Below are positions 51,532-59,668 of a stretch of 60,131 nucleotides of DNA, in pieces. The stretch comes from Dehalobacter sp. GTDB taxonomy: Bacteria > Bacillota > Desulfitobacteriia > Desulfitobacteriales > Syntrophobotulaceae. The notes beneath the pieces are model-generated. The model worked only from the letters and a program-made list of their open reading frames with translations, was not told the DNA's origin and made no database searches. A program made the translations under genes and the position numbers. Location: NCBI GenBank assembly GCA_023667845.1, contig JAMPIU010000006.1, positions 1-60,131 on the forward strand, in the 5' to 3' direction. The number at the start of each line of letters is the position of its first letter. Position 1 is the first letter of the stretch.

Positions 51532-52806
51532 CTACTTTCCTTGAGCATCTTTTTCCGCTCTGTATTCTTTGGCCAGAGCCAGAAGTCTTTGACCGATAAA
51601 TTTAGTATCCGTGACATGCTCTTTTCCGTATATTTCAATTCTTTTGCCAATTCCGTCCGAAGTCATAAGCTCTGCCAGACCCTTGCGCAAAATCTCCATG
51701 GATTCATCCTCGCGGTTGCCGCAGAGTAACAGAACGCAAGGCAGGCCGGGCTTCTTCGGAAGCTCTTCCCACAGTACTTTGACAATCGCATTGGCATGGT
51801 GCCATTGCTCCTGATTCGCCATCATAAAGCCGCCAAGAAGATAACCGTCAATATTCGGCTGCGACAGTACGCTCTTGGCAACGCGATAGATTTTGGATCC
51901 AACAGGATTGCCGCTCGTGTCGGCATAGTTGGCAGGCTTGAGTCCTACCTGATTCAGCGCATCAAGTCCCATCATCGCCGAACCGCCGCCGATCGGGTGA
52001 TAGCCGATATAGCCGGGGCTTACTTCGTCATAACCCATATTCATCAGGAAGCCGGTTCCACGGGCATCTGTCTCTTCAATGCTCCAGCCGATCATATCAA
52101 GTTCGGTGACTTCACCAGGCAAATCGCGGGCAATTTTAATGCCAAATTCCGGATGACGTCCCACAGAACTGTTATCAATCTCCATTTTGCAGTCTGCGCA
52201 GATCAGGCTTCCATCCTCCGTCATGACAAACGGATTGATCTCCAGGGTCTGGCAGTCATACTTTTTGTAGACTTGGGACAGTTTTGTCAAGAAAGAAGCA
52301 AACTTACTCAATTCTTTATTTGGAATGCCGGCTCGGACACAAAAATCGATCGCATCGTAAATTTGTAGACCAAAAATAGGGTCGATATTCATCTTGAAAA
52401 TCAGTTCTTCAGGAACACTTTCAATATCCATGCCGCCTTCTGAGCTGAACATCAGCATCGGGCAGCGGGCGTCTCTCGCATTGTTAATGACAAATGAACA
52501 ATAGTATTCTTTTTTGATCGCCAGTTTCTCCTCAATTAAAACCTGTCTGACAGGGAGCCCTTTGACTGTCTTTACCAGTATTTCAGCAGCTGCCGCCGAT
52601 GCTTCGGACGAAGTCTCGACCAGTTTTACAATACCGGCTTTTCCTCGTCCTCCTGCCTGGACCTGACCTTTGACAGCCACGGACTTGCCAATCCATTCTG
52701 CCGCTTGCTGTGCTTCTTCCGGAGAAGATGCGGACCTGCCCTTCGGTACGGGTATTCCCGCCTTGGCAAGCCATTCCTTACCTTGATACTCTAGAAATTT
52801 TGCCAT
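51532..52806 (-). CDS. divergent SucC-like CoA ligase beta subunit, putative malate-CoA ligase
   Basis: A 424-residue ATP-grasp beta subunit starting at ATG 52806 (MAKFLEYQGKEWLAKAGIPV), after GAAGGGA; the longer frame has no site. N-terminal KGQVQAGGRGKAGIVKLV and LEINPFVMTEDG match SucC; the C-terminal part has HPIGGGSAMMGLDALNQVG and PANYADTSGNPVGSKI where SucC has a GGGATKE-type loop. It is about 35 residues longer than usual SucC. The loop change suggests a different acid substrate, in line with malate. First gene of the operon; promoter and leader terminator lie upstream. Confidence 0.85.
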   Translation of the reverse strand: MAKFLEYQGKEWLAKAGIPVPKGRSASSPEEAQQAAEWIGKSVAVKGQVQAGGRGKAGIVKLVETSSEASAAAAEILVKTVKGLPVRQVLIEEKLAIKKEYYCSFVINNARDARCPMLMFSSEGGMDIESVPEELIFKMNIDPIFGLQIYDAIDFCVRAGIPNKELSKFASFLTKLSQVYKKYDCQTLEINPFVMTEDGSLICADCKMEIDNSSVGRHPEFGIKIARDLPGEVTELDMIGWSIEETDARGTGFLMNMGYDEVSPGYIGYHPIGGGSAMMGLDALNQVGLKPANYADTSGNPVGSKIYRVAKSVLSQPNIDGYLLGGFMMANQEQWHHANAIVKVLWEELPKKPGLPCVLLLCGNREDESMEILRKGLAELMTSDGIGKRIEIYGKEHVTDTKFIGQRLLALAKEYRAEKDAQGK

Positions 52807-52865
52807 CCATAATCCCTTCCATATCGTCATATTGATTCTAGTACTTGTATATACTGAAAGAAAAC

Positions 52866-52903
52866 TCAAAAAATTAAAGGAATATATGGTTATTCCTTTA
52901 ATT
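52866..52903 (-). terminator. terminator hairpin in the leader of the ligase operon
   Basis: Perfect 13-bp stem AATTAAAGGAATA / TATTCCTTTAATT (52872-52884 with 52891-52903), followed leftward by six T. It lies between the predicted promoter at 52959-52986 and the first gene. An alternative pairing of CTTTAAT (complement of 52915-52921) with ATTAAAG could open it, so it may be an attenuator. It could also just end rnhA transcripts. Confidence 0.7.
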
Positions 52904-52958
52904 GATTGTTCATTATTAAAGTAATCTTATGTATCGCTATTAACTTGTCTTATGAATT

Positions 52959-52986
52959 ATTATAACGAAATTATTTGCAAAAACAA
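52959..52986 (-). promoter_or_regulatory. promoter of the ligase (malyl-CoA) operon
   Basis: Leftward TTGTTT (complement of 52981-52986), 16-base spacer, perfect TATAAT (complement of 52959-52964). Expected start near 52952, which gives a leader of about 145 bases before ATG 52806, containing the terminator-like hairpin at 52866-52903. Confidence 0.6.
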
Positions 52987-53045
52987 GACTAAATAAGCCG
53001 AATTGCATGATTTATTAGGGAAAAACCAATCTTGTAGAACTTGAT

Positions 53046-53492
53046 TTAGGCCAAAGCTTCGGCAATCGCTTTGCGGGCAAGTTCGTCACATCGTTCGTTC
53101 TCGGGATGCCCGGAATGACCTTTGACTTTAACCCAGACAACATCATGCTTTGCCGTGAGTTCCAGAAGCGATACCCAGAGATCACGGTTCTCAACCGGTT
53201 TCTTTTGCGAACTCTGCCAGCCATTCTTTTGCCAGCGAGAAAGCCAGTTTTGTTCAAATGCATTAATTAAATAGGCGCTGTCACTGTGGACCTGGACACT
53301 GCAGCTTTCTTTCAGGGCAGCCAGTCCTTGGACTGCCGCTGTCAGCTCCATGCGCTGATTGGTTGTATTGCCTTCAAAGCCGCTGATCTCTTTTTCATGT
53401 TCACCATACTTCAGGACTGCCGCCCAACCTCCCGGACCGGGATTGCCTGAACATGCTCCGTCCGTATAAATCTTTACACTTTTTACAGTCAT
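53046..53492 (-). CDS. rnhA: ribonuclease HI
   Basis: Removes RNA from RNA-DNA hybrids. The 148-residue protein has all four catalytic acids: D in YTDGACSGNPGPGGWA, E in RMELTAAVQ, D in VHSDSAYLINAFEQ and D in NERCDELARKA, and a basic handle (WLSRWQKNGWQSSQKK). It starts 8 bases after the stop of the acetyltransferase gene, in the same direction, so the two are likely co-transcribed. Confidence 0.96.
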   Translation of the reverse strand: MTVKSVKIYTDGACSGNPGPGGWAAVLKYGEHEKEISGFEGNTTNQRMELTAAVQGLAALKESCSVQVHSDSAYLINAFEQNWLSRWQKNGWQSSQKKPVENRDLWVSLLELTAKHDVVWVKVKGHSGHPENERCDELARKAIAEALA

Positions 53493-53500
53493 TGAACCCC

Positions 53501-53959
53501 CTATTTTAAGTAAAGAATCAGGGCATTTTCATCACAATTAGGAAACTTAACACAATTGATGCATTCTTTCCAGACCTTATGGGGCATTGAATCCTTTTCG
53601 GTGATTTCGAATCCCATATGTTTGAAGAAATCTACCTGATACGTCAGGGTAAATACCTTGGGGCAATGAAGCTCCCTGGCCTCCTCCAGAAGGAGCTCAA
53701 CAATCTTACGGCCTAACCCCTTCCCCCTGTAGCTTTCCTCAACCGCCAGTGCCCTGATCTCAGCGAGATCGTCCCAGGTTATATGTAAAGCGCCGGTTCC
53801 GACGATCCGGTCATCCTCTACCGCTACAATGACCTCCCTGATTCCTTCATACAACGCACTTCGGGTTCTTGGGAGCATGAGTCCCTGTTCTGCATAATAA
53901 TTGATCAGGCTAATAATGTCTTCCACATCGCTTAGCTTTGCGTGTCTATAGGTTACCAT
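53501..53959 (-). CDS. ArgA-like N-acetyltransferase
   Basis: A 152-residue GNAT enzyme; ATG 53959 (MVTYRHAKLSDVEDIISLIN) has AAAGGAG before it. Acetyl-CoA motif RGKGLGRKIVELLLEEA, AEIRALAVEESY, TYQVDFFKHMGFEI. Short ArgA-like proteins with this C-terminal HKVWKECINCVKFPNCDENA ending make N-acetylglutamate for arginine synthesis in Clostridia and related groups. The cysteines (C-x2-C-x5-C) are a conserved but unexplained feature. No arg genes are nearby, so the assignment rests on sequence. Confidence 0.8.
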   Translation of the reverse strand: MVTYRHAKLSDVEDIISLINYYAEQGLMLPRTRSALYEGIREVIVAVEDDRIVGTGALHITWDDLAEIRALAVEESYRGKGLGRKIVELLLEEARELHCPKVFTLTYQVDFFKHMGFEITEKDSMPHKVWKECINCVKFPNCDENALILYLK

Positions 53960-54005
53960 CTTTTCTCCTTTATCTGTCCATGTTTCCCGACAAATGATGG
54001 AATGA

Positions 54006-54545
54006 TCAGATCCGGTACCAGGCAACTGTCAGGTATTGCCGAATGCCTTTCTCCACTTTGCTTTGCATTAAAGCATAATGGACGGCAGTCTCTTTAAGAT
54101 CAAGCGTACTGCCCCAATTTAGGATATTTTGGTCGATACCCTTGATGCCGCCGCTCGCTAAAGTAAGATGAGGTTTAAAAGGCCTGGTATCAGGCGGTGC
54201 TCCAAATTGGCTCGTCGCCTGCTGGATCTGCTTTTGCAGCTGAATCAGCTTCGGTTCTTTTCTTATCCCGGCCCATAGTATCCGGGGCTGTATGATATTC
54301 GGGAATACACCAAGGGAATCAAAAGAAACCGCAAATTCACCGATACGTCCCGAAACACCCGCCAGGGTCTGTTTCAAAGCATCAAGATCCTTTTCTTCCA
54401 CTTCTTCTAAAAAACGCAGCGTCAGGTGCAGGTTATCACGTCTGCGCCAATAGCCGCGGAGACCTTTAACCTTAAGTTCATCCTGCCATTTTTCGAATTG
54501 GTCAAGACTCTGTTCACTAAAATTCAGGCTGATAAATAATCGCAT
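54006..54545 (-). CDS. thpR: RNA 2',3'-cyclic phosphodiesterase
   Basis: A 2H-phosphoesterase (LigT/ThpR) of 179 residues. Both catalytic motifs are present: HLTLRFL near residue 44 and HLTLASG near residue 127. RLFISLNFSEQ is the typical N-terminus. ATG 54545 follows GGAG at nine bases. It hydrolyses 2',3'-cyclic phosphates on RNA; the biological role in bacteria is not settled. It precedes the ArgA-like gene by 46 bases. Confidence 0.92.
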   Translation of the reverse strand: MRLFISLNFSEQSLDQFEKWQDELKVKGLRGYWRRRDNLHLTLRFLEEVEEKDLDALKQTLAGVSGRIGEFAVSFDSLGVFPNIIQPRILWAGIRKEPKLIQLQKQIQQATSQFGAPPDTRPFKPHLTLASGGIKGIDQNILNWGSTLDLKETAVHYALMQSKVEKGIRQYLTVAWYRI

Positions 54546-54593
54546 GCAGCATGACTCCATCGTATGTGGCATTTTCTCCTTACCACAATCTTA

Positions 54594-55817
54594 CTATGCA
54601 TCGATGCCGAATGCAATGAAGTTATCTTTTACTCCTTTAAAGCCCTCCGTCCGCCATTCTTTGGGCATGATGATCAATGGATATTTATCGGGATGCCTCA
54701 GCCAGGATTGGCACAGACGCAATTCTTCCATGTAATCGGCTTCGCAAAAAAGGAATATTTTGTGGTTCCACTCCAGTTGCGGATATCCCGGGAAACCCTG
54801 ATGATGCTTCGTATAGTTTTCAAAAGCTGAAAATGCCAGCAGCGTTTGTACAACTTTTAGCGATGGTTTCTCCAGAACAGGTTTAATCATCCGAATCGAT
54901 TGATCCCGTTGGAAGAAATACAGTTGCCGGCTTTCAATCAAATCACTGAAGTCTCTTGGATACCAAGGAGCCTCCAGGTACTTTCCAAAATATTGGGGGA
55001 TAAATTCCCTGTCATAGATTATCTTAAGATCTAATAATTCCCTGGAATCAAGGCTGCCATTGATCTCCATGTTTTCCAGCAGTTCCAGTATGCCGTTAAT
55101 GGCTCTGCAAAATTCATCATTAAGGTTCCCGGAGAAATCGACCCATCCCAACTTTAGAAATTTGGAAGCAATATTTTTATTCCTGGTCCATTTTACTTTC
55201 GTAGACAGTTCAAACTTGTTCCCTTTCTTTTTAAACTCGGCAATTTGAATACTTCCCCAGCAATAGGTGATTTTATTCTTTTCGGATACTGCCCGGACTC
55301 TTCTCTTGGCCAAGCTTTCAAAATAGTGGTTGATCACCATCAGGTGATTCCAAGCCACTGGATTTAATTCTCTTTGCCAGTGTTCCCAACCGGGGTGCAA
55401 CTCTCCTGTATCCAGCCGAAAAAAGCCTTTATCGTAATCTTTTTCTGCCAGAACATATAAATTGGGGGTTAATTTTTCCCGCCAAAAGACCGTCCTGGCA
55501 AACAGCATACCTCCTATTTGAGAAACCGCACCTAAAAATACAGGAGAAAATTCTTTTGCCACATAATAGATCAAAGTCCTGCTGCCATTTCCCAGATGCC
55601 CTCCCCACAGAATCCCGCCCAAAAGAAAGTCTTCCTCCCTGTAGACTCCTTGCGCAGCGATGATTCCCACTCTGAAACTGATATCCCCGGCACTGAAATA
55701 ATTAAACTGGGAAGGCAGATGCCAACCTTTCCTGACTTCTTCCGGACATTCTTCCCATCCGGATACACTGAAAATGTCCGGATTAGCATCCCATAATTCC
55801 TTCCATTTTATGTTCAA
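54594..55817 (-). CDS. large uncharacterised protein
   Basis: A 407-residue cytoplasmic protein that I do not recognise. Start TTG 55817 (MNIKWKELWDANPDIFSVSG) follows GGGAGG. It has no signal or transmembrane helix; it is rich in aromatic residues (W, Y, F) and has scattered motifs such as HLPSQFNYFSAGDISFRVG, WGGHLGNGSRTLIYYVAKEF, KVKWTRNKNIASKFLKLGW and FLFCEADYMEELRLCQSW. It precedes thpR by 48 bases. No family or function can be offered. Its base composition does not stand out from its neighbours. Confidence 0.75.
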   Translation of the reverse strand: MNIKWKELWDANPDIFSVSGWEECPEEVRKGWHLPSQFNYFSAGDISFRVGIIAAQGVYREEDFLLGGILWGGHLGNGSRTLIYYVAKEFSPVFLGAVSQIGGMLFARTVFWREKLTPNLYVLAEKDYDKGFFRLDTGELHPGWEHWQRELNPVAWNHLMVINHYFESLAKRRVRAVSEKNKITYCWGSIQIAEFKKKGNKFELSTKVKWTRNKNIASKFLKLGWVDFSGNLNDEFCRAINGILELLENMEINGSLDSRELLDLKIIYDREFIPQYFGKYLEAPWYPRDFSDLIESRQLYFFQRDQSIRMIKPVLEKPSLKVVQTLLAFSAFENYTKHHQGFPGYPQLEWNHKIFLFCEADYMEELRLCQSWLRHPDKYPLIIMPKEWRTEGFKGVKDNFIAFGIDA

Positions 55818-55906
55818 GTCAAATCCTCCCTTTACAAGCTGTTTTTTTATTATTACGCTTGATAAAGGCAGGAAATGACAAGGTATCTTTCCAATCATAA
55901 AATTAT

Positions 55907-55936
55907 AAAAAAAATTAACCCGGCAACGCCCGGGTT
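55907..55936 (-). terminator. intrinsic terminator of phoU
   Basis: Perfect 7-bp stem AACCCGG / CCGGGTT (55917-55923 with 55930-55936), followed leftward by AATTTTTTTT. It lies 11 bases past the phoU stop. Confidence 0.9.
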
Positions 55937-55947
55937 CTTTATTTTGT

Positions 55948-56601
55948 CTATTTGTTTAAATTTTCTCTAACACCTAATTGCATATAAATAACTTCTTCCC
56001 CGATATTCGTACAGTAATCGCCGATTCTTTCGATATAGCGGGTCGCTAGAAGCAGGTAGACCGCCTGGCCTGATATTGCCGAGTCTTTTGCCATCATCTC
56101 ATCCAGTTCGTTAAAAATCAATTTATAGTAATGATCCACTTTGTGGTCGGTCTCAGCCAGAGACCGTGCAAGTTCAACATCTTCACAGATAAAAGCCTGG
56201 ACGGCCGTACGCATCATTTGGACTGCTAGCTCAGCCATTTTCGGCATGTCAATCAACGGCTTGATCAGTGGGTCTGGTCCGATCCGCAAGGATACTTTGG
56301 CAATATCGACAGATAGATCGCCCATTCTTTCCAGAGAGGAAATGATTTTATAGCTTGCAACGATATTGCGGAGATCCGAGGCAAACGGCTGCTGGGTTGC
56401 AACAAGGTGGGTACAGAGCAGCTCGATATCCTGCTCAGAATCATTGATCTGGCTGTCATCACGGATGACCTTTTCCGCCAGAGCCATATCCCTGTTCTTC
56501 AAGCTTTCCATGGCCTGTTCCAGCGCTTTCTCAACTAACACGCTCATCTCTACTATTTTTTTCTTCAGCTCCTGAAGCTGGGCTTCAAATTTATGGCGCA
56601 T
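55948..56601 (-). CDS. phoU: phosphate transport/signalling regulator PhoU
   Basis: A 217-residue all-helical protein of two PhoU repeats (about 10-100 and 115-205). Starts at ATG 56601 (MRHKFEAQLQELKKKIVEMS) after GGGGGGT. Motifs: DDSQINDSEQDIELLCTHLVATQQP, YKIISSLERMGDLSVDIAK and TRYIERIGDYCTNIGEEVIY. It binds metal and links the Pst transporter to the PhoR/PhoP two-component system. The pst and pho genes are not in this window, so it is a detached phoU. A Pho-box-like array lies at 37501-37539. Confidence 0.95.
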   Translation of the reverse strand: MRHKFEAQLQELKKKIVEMSVLVEKALEQAMESLKNRDMALAEKVIRDDSQINDSEQDIELLCTHLVATQQPFASDLRNIVASYKIISSLERMGDLSVDIAKVSLRIGPDPLIKPLIDMPKMAELAVQMMRTAVQAFICEDVELARSLAETDHKVDHYYKLIFNELDEMMAKDSAISGQAVYLLLATRYIERIGDYCTNIGEEVIYMQLGVRENLNK

Positions 56602-56797
56602 CGTACCCCCCCGGTGTGACTTCATCTGCAAAATGTGCAATGTAATACAAAATAGCATAACCTAATGTACAAATGATAACAATAGAATTTACTAAAAAGA
56701 GAGCTGTCTAGAATGATCCTTAAAGCACTGGAATTTATAATTCGTAAGGGTATAATAGAATAAGAATGAGATTAGAGTCAATATAAAAAGGAACTGA

Positions 56798-57313
56798 ATG
56801 ATGTTCTATCGGATCAAACAATTATACAGTGCGCTGCACCCGGTTGTAAATGAGAATGAATACTCCTGGCTAAATACCGTACTGTCGGAGCGGGAAAGAC
56901 AGCTGTTTCTGAAGCAGACCCTTACAGAGCAGAGGCATGCCCTCGATGTCGCCCGGGATATTCAGGAGCAGAGAAGTCTTATTGAAAATGGTTATGGAAA
57001 AGAAGTTTACCATAACCTATTAAGTGGTGCGCTTCTCCATGACTGCGGAAAATCAGTGATCCATCTGCTTCTGTGGCAGAGGGTATTTATTGTTGTCTTT
57101 GATTATTTACCGGAACGGATCAAAAACATCATCCGCCAAAGCAAATCAATTTTCGGCAAGACGCTGGTGATTTACGCACAGCACCCTGCCTGGGGGAAAC
57201 GGCTGGCTGCCCGGGCAGGACTCTCTCCCGAAATCCAGCTCTTAATCCATAACCACCATACCCCACAAAATTCTATGGAAGAAATCCTTCACTCGGCCGA
57301 TAACAGGCACTAA
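56798..57313 (+). CDS. HD-domain phosphohydrolase
   Basis: A 171-residue protein with an HD core: H in EQRHALDVARDI, HD in LLHDCGKSV, H in YAQHPAWGKRLAARAGL and the HNHH region LLIHNHHTPQ. It is the minimal HD-hydrolase of the type often called HDIG-related in Peptococcaceae; the substrate may be a nucleotide or a c-di-NMP, unknown. AAGGAACTGA precedes the ATG and a TATAAT-type -10 (around 56752) lies 45 bases upstream. Convergent with the next gene. Confidence 0.8.
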   Translation: MMFYRIKQLYSALHPVVNENEYSWLNTVLSERERQLFLKQTLTEQRHALDVARDIQEQRSLIENGYGKEVYHNLLSGALLHDCGKSVIHLLLWQRVFIVVFDYLPERIKNIIRQSKSIFGKTLVIYAQHPAWGKRLAARAGLSPEIQLLIHNHHTPQNSMEEILHSADNRH

Positions 57314-57321
57314 TTTCCAAG

Positions 57322-57576
57322 TTATTCTTTCAAATAATCCTTAAATTCATATAATTCAAAATCCTGCGAATAAACCGGTTTATGCTGGTTTATCTTTTTG
57401 TATTTCTGAAGATGCCTGCTTTTTTGATCAAGCTTTTGCGTAAGAATCTTATTTTCCTTTTCAATCTGCTCAAGCAGGTCCATCAGGACTCTCCTGCTTA
57501 AACGCAGATTATCAAGCTGTTTTTCCAATTCCATAATTCTATGAGTCAACAGGGCAGTTTCCTCATTCGTGCTCAA
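57322..57576 (-). CDS. small coiled-coil protein
   Basis: An 84-residue protein with TTG start 57576 (MSTNEETALLTHRIMELEKQ) after GGGGGAT. Residues 8-60 are one continuous heptad coiled coil (MELEKQLDNLRLSRRVLMDL, EQIEKENKILTQKLDQKSRH), then a short tail YSQDFELYEFKDYLKE. It may be a regulator or scaffold. It lies 60 bases downstream of the aminotransferase gene. Function unknown. Confidence 0.65.
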   Translation of the reverse strand: MSTNEETALLTHRIMELEKQLDNLRLSRRVLMDLLEQIEKENKILTQKLDQKSRHLQKYKKINQHKPVYSQDFELYEFKDYLKE

Positions 57577-57636
57577 GCTTTCATCCCCCGGAACAGAATA
57601 TTCTTATACAGCTATTCTATACGCTTCAGATTGTTT

Positions 57637-58806
57637 TTAATCCTTCCCGGCTAAAAAAGTTCCAACCCGCTGAACCGCTTCCTGAAGCTTCGTCTCATCC
57701 TGAACCAGACCAACCCTGACATATCCCTCGCCATGCCGGCCAAAGGCAATACCCGGCACGACAAGAACACCGGCCTCCCTGGCTAGTTGAAACGCAAAGG
57801 ATAATGAATCCTGCTTCGTGGGCACCGGGGCCCAGACAAACATGGACCCTTTGGGCCTATTCATCTTCCAGCCGGCTCTGGCACATCCGTCGACCCAGAT
57901 ATCCCTTCTGTTTTTATAAGTCTGCTGATTGGCGAGGATGGTCTGATCACCGCCGCATAAGACCGCAGCTCCGGCCTTCAATACAGGCTGAAAACTCCCA
58001 TAGTCAATATTGGATTTGATGGTTTCCAGTGCTCTGATGACTTCTTTATTGCCTACCACAAAGCCAAGTCTCACTCCGGCCATATTATACGACTTGGAAA
58101 GGGAATGAAACTCCACCCCTACCTCCTTTGCTCCTTCGGCCTGCAGAAAGCTTGACGGCCTGTAGCCGTCAAAAGCCAGCTCCGTATACGCAGCATCATG
58201 ACAAACTACAATTTCATGTTTGGAGGCAAATCTAACGACTTCATGAAAGAAAGCCTCCGGTGCAACTGCAGCGGTTGGATTATTCGGATAGTTAAGAACC
58301 ATCAGTTTGGCCCGGTCAGCAATCTGGGGGGGAATTCGATTAAGGTCCGGCAGAAAATCGTTCGTTTCCAATAACGGCAGCACAACCTTTTCGCCTTCGA
58401 CCAACGCCAATCCGTCTGAATAAATCGGATAGCCAGGCTCAGGGATGAAAGCAGCGTCGCCTTTATCAATAAACGCCCAGAAAATATGCGTCAGACCGTC
58501 CTGGGAGCCCATGACCGGAAGCACTTCCGTCGCAGGATCAATATCGACGTTAAATCTTCTTTTATACCATAAGGAGCAGGCTTCCCGGAACTCCGGAATT
58601 CCTCTGGTCAGTGTATAACCATACGCCCTTTCATCAAGGCTCTGCTCACTGATTATTTTTCTGATCTCCAGGGACGGAGGCAAATCCGGACTCCCTACAC
58701 TGAGATCAATGAGCATTTTGCCTTCACGTTTAAGCGTTTCTTTCAACGACGCCAATTGTGAAAAAATAGATGTTTGCAGGCTTCCCATCCTTGCTGCGAG
58801 CTTCAT
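57637..58806 (-). CDS. class I aminotransferase (DapL/DapC-like group)
   Basis: A 389-residue PLP aminotransferase. Motifs: SVGSPDLPPSLEIRK, YGYTLTRGIPEFREA, GSQDGLTHIFWAF, PEPGYPIYSDGLALVEG, VLNYPNNPTAAVAPEAF, PLP lysine in HSLSKSYNMAGVRLGFVVGN and RVGLV arginine near the end. It belongs to the group annotated as LL-diaminopimelate aminotransferase-like or succinyl-DAP aminotransferase; the substrate cannot be fixed by eye. Its ATG overlaps the PHP gene stop by four bases (58803-58806), so it is coupled. Confidence 0.88.
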   Translation of the reverse strand: MKLAARMGSLQTSIFSQLASLKETLKREGKMLIDLSVGSPDLPPSLEIRKIISEQSLDERAYGYTLTRGIPEFREACSLWYKRRFNVDIDPATEVLPVMGSQDGLTHIFWAFIDKGDAAFIPEPGYPIYSDGLALVEGEKVVLPLLETNDFLPDLNRIPPQIADRAKLMVLNYPNNPTAAVAPEAFFHEVVRFASKHEIVVCHDAAYTELAFDGYRPSSFLQAEGAKEVGVEFHSLSKSYNMAGVRLGFVVGNKEVIRALETIKSNIDYGSFQPVLKAGAAVLCGGDQTILANQQTYKNRRDIWVDGCARAGWKMNRPKGSMFVWAPVPTKQDSLSFAFQLAREAGVLVVPGIAFGRHGEGYVRVGLVQDETKLQEAVQRVGTFLAGKD

Positions 58807-59645
58807 GTTTTCTTCCTCCTCAGCTGCTCAATTTGTTGAATGGCTTCCATCCCAACTCCCCAAGAACCTAATTTTATGCCGGGCTTAATCGCCTGACCAT
58901 GAAAATCAGACCCGCCTGTAATCAGAAGGCCCTTTCTTTCTGCCAGTGCTTTAAAGTAATTTCGTTCCTCCATACCGTGGTCGGGATGATAGACTTCAAT
59001 CCCCTGCAGCCCGGAGTCAACCCAGGCGGCAATCTCGGATTCTGTACATTGGTTGCCCGGATGCGCAAGCACGGCTACGCCTCCGGCTTCTCTTATCATT
59101 GCAATAGCTTCGACAGGGTCAAGCTTATACCTGGGAACGTAAGCCGGCCTTCCTATCTTTAAAAATCTCTCGAAAGCGTCTTTCAGATTGGCGGCATCCC
59201 CATGCCTGATCATGGCTTGAGCCACATGGGGCCGGCCCACAGAATCCCCTCTGACAAACTGACTTACGTCCTCAAATGTCAGGGTGATTCCAAGCTGCTC
59301 CAGCTTCTGAAGGATCTTTCGTATTCTTTGCACTCTTTTTTCCCGCAGTTCCTGCAGTCTGGGTTGAAGGGCCTCATTACCCTCCTGTAACGCATACCCG
59401 AGGATATGGACTTCCTTGCCCGCCCAGTCGGTGTTGATCTCTATGCCTTTAAGCAAACAGATCCCCATCTCATCTGCAGCCTTTTCTGCCTCCGCCCAGC
59501 CATTAATGGTATCATGGTCCGTGATGGCCAAAGCTTTCAATCCGACTTCTGCCGCAGACTTAACGACTTCTTCCGGTGTAAGGACCCCGTCTGAAGCAGT
59601 CGTATGACAATGCAGGTCGGCCTCAAATCTTGTCTGGTATTTCAT
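58803..59645 (-). CDS. PHP-domain phosphoesterase (RNase AM/YciV-like)
   Basis: A 280-residue metal-dependent PHP enzyme; ATG 59645 (MKYQTRFEADLHCHTTASDG) follows AGAGGT. Metal motifs: DLHCHTTASDGVL, ITDHDTINGWAE, KGIEINTDW, GRPHVAQAMI, LAHPGNQCTE and GSDFHGQAIK. Close relatives hydrolyse 3',5'-bisnucleotides or act as 5'-3' exoribonucleases. It overlaps the aminotransferase gene start by four bases, and the dipeptidase gene upstream ends 23 bases before its start; the three probably form one operon. Confidence 0.92.
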   Translation of the reverse strand: MKYQTRFEADLHCHTTASDGVLTPEEVVKSAAEVGLKALAITDHDTINGWAEAEKAADEMGICLLKGIEINTDWAGKEVHILGYALQEGNEALQPRLQELREKRVQRIRKILQKLEQLGITLTFEDVSQFVRGDSVGRPHVAQAMIRHGDAANLKDAFERFLKIGRPAYVPRYKLDPVEAIAMIREAGGVAVLAHPGNQCTESEIAAWVDSGLQGIEVYHPDHGMEERNYFKALAERKGLLITGGSDFHGQAIKPGIKLGSWGVGMEAIQQIEQLRRKKT

Positions 59646-59668
59646 GATATGTTTACCTCTAAGAATTT

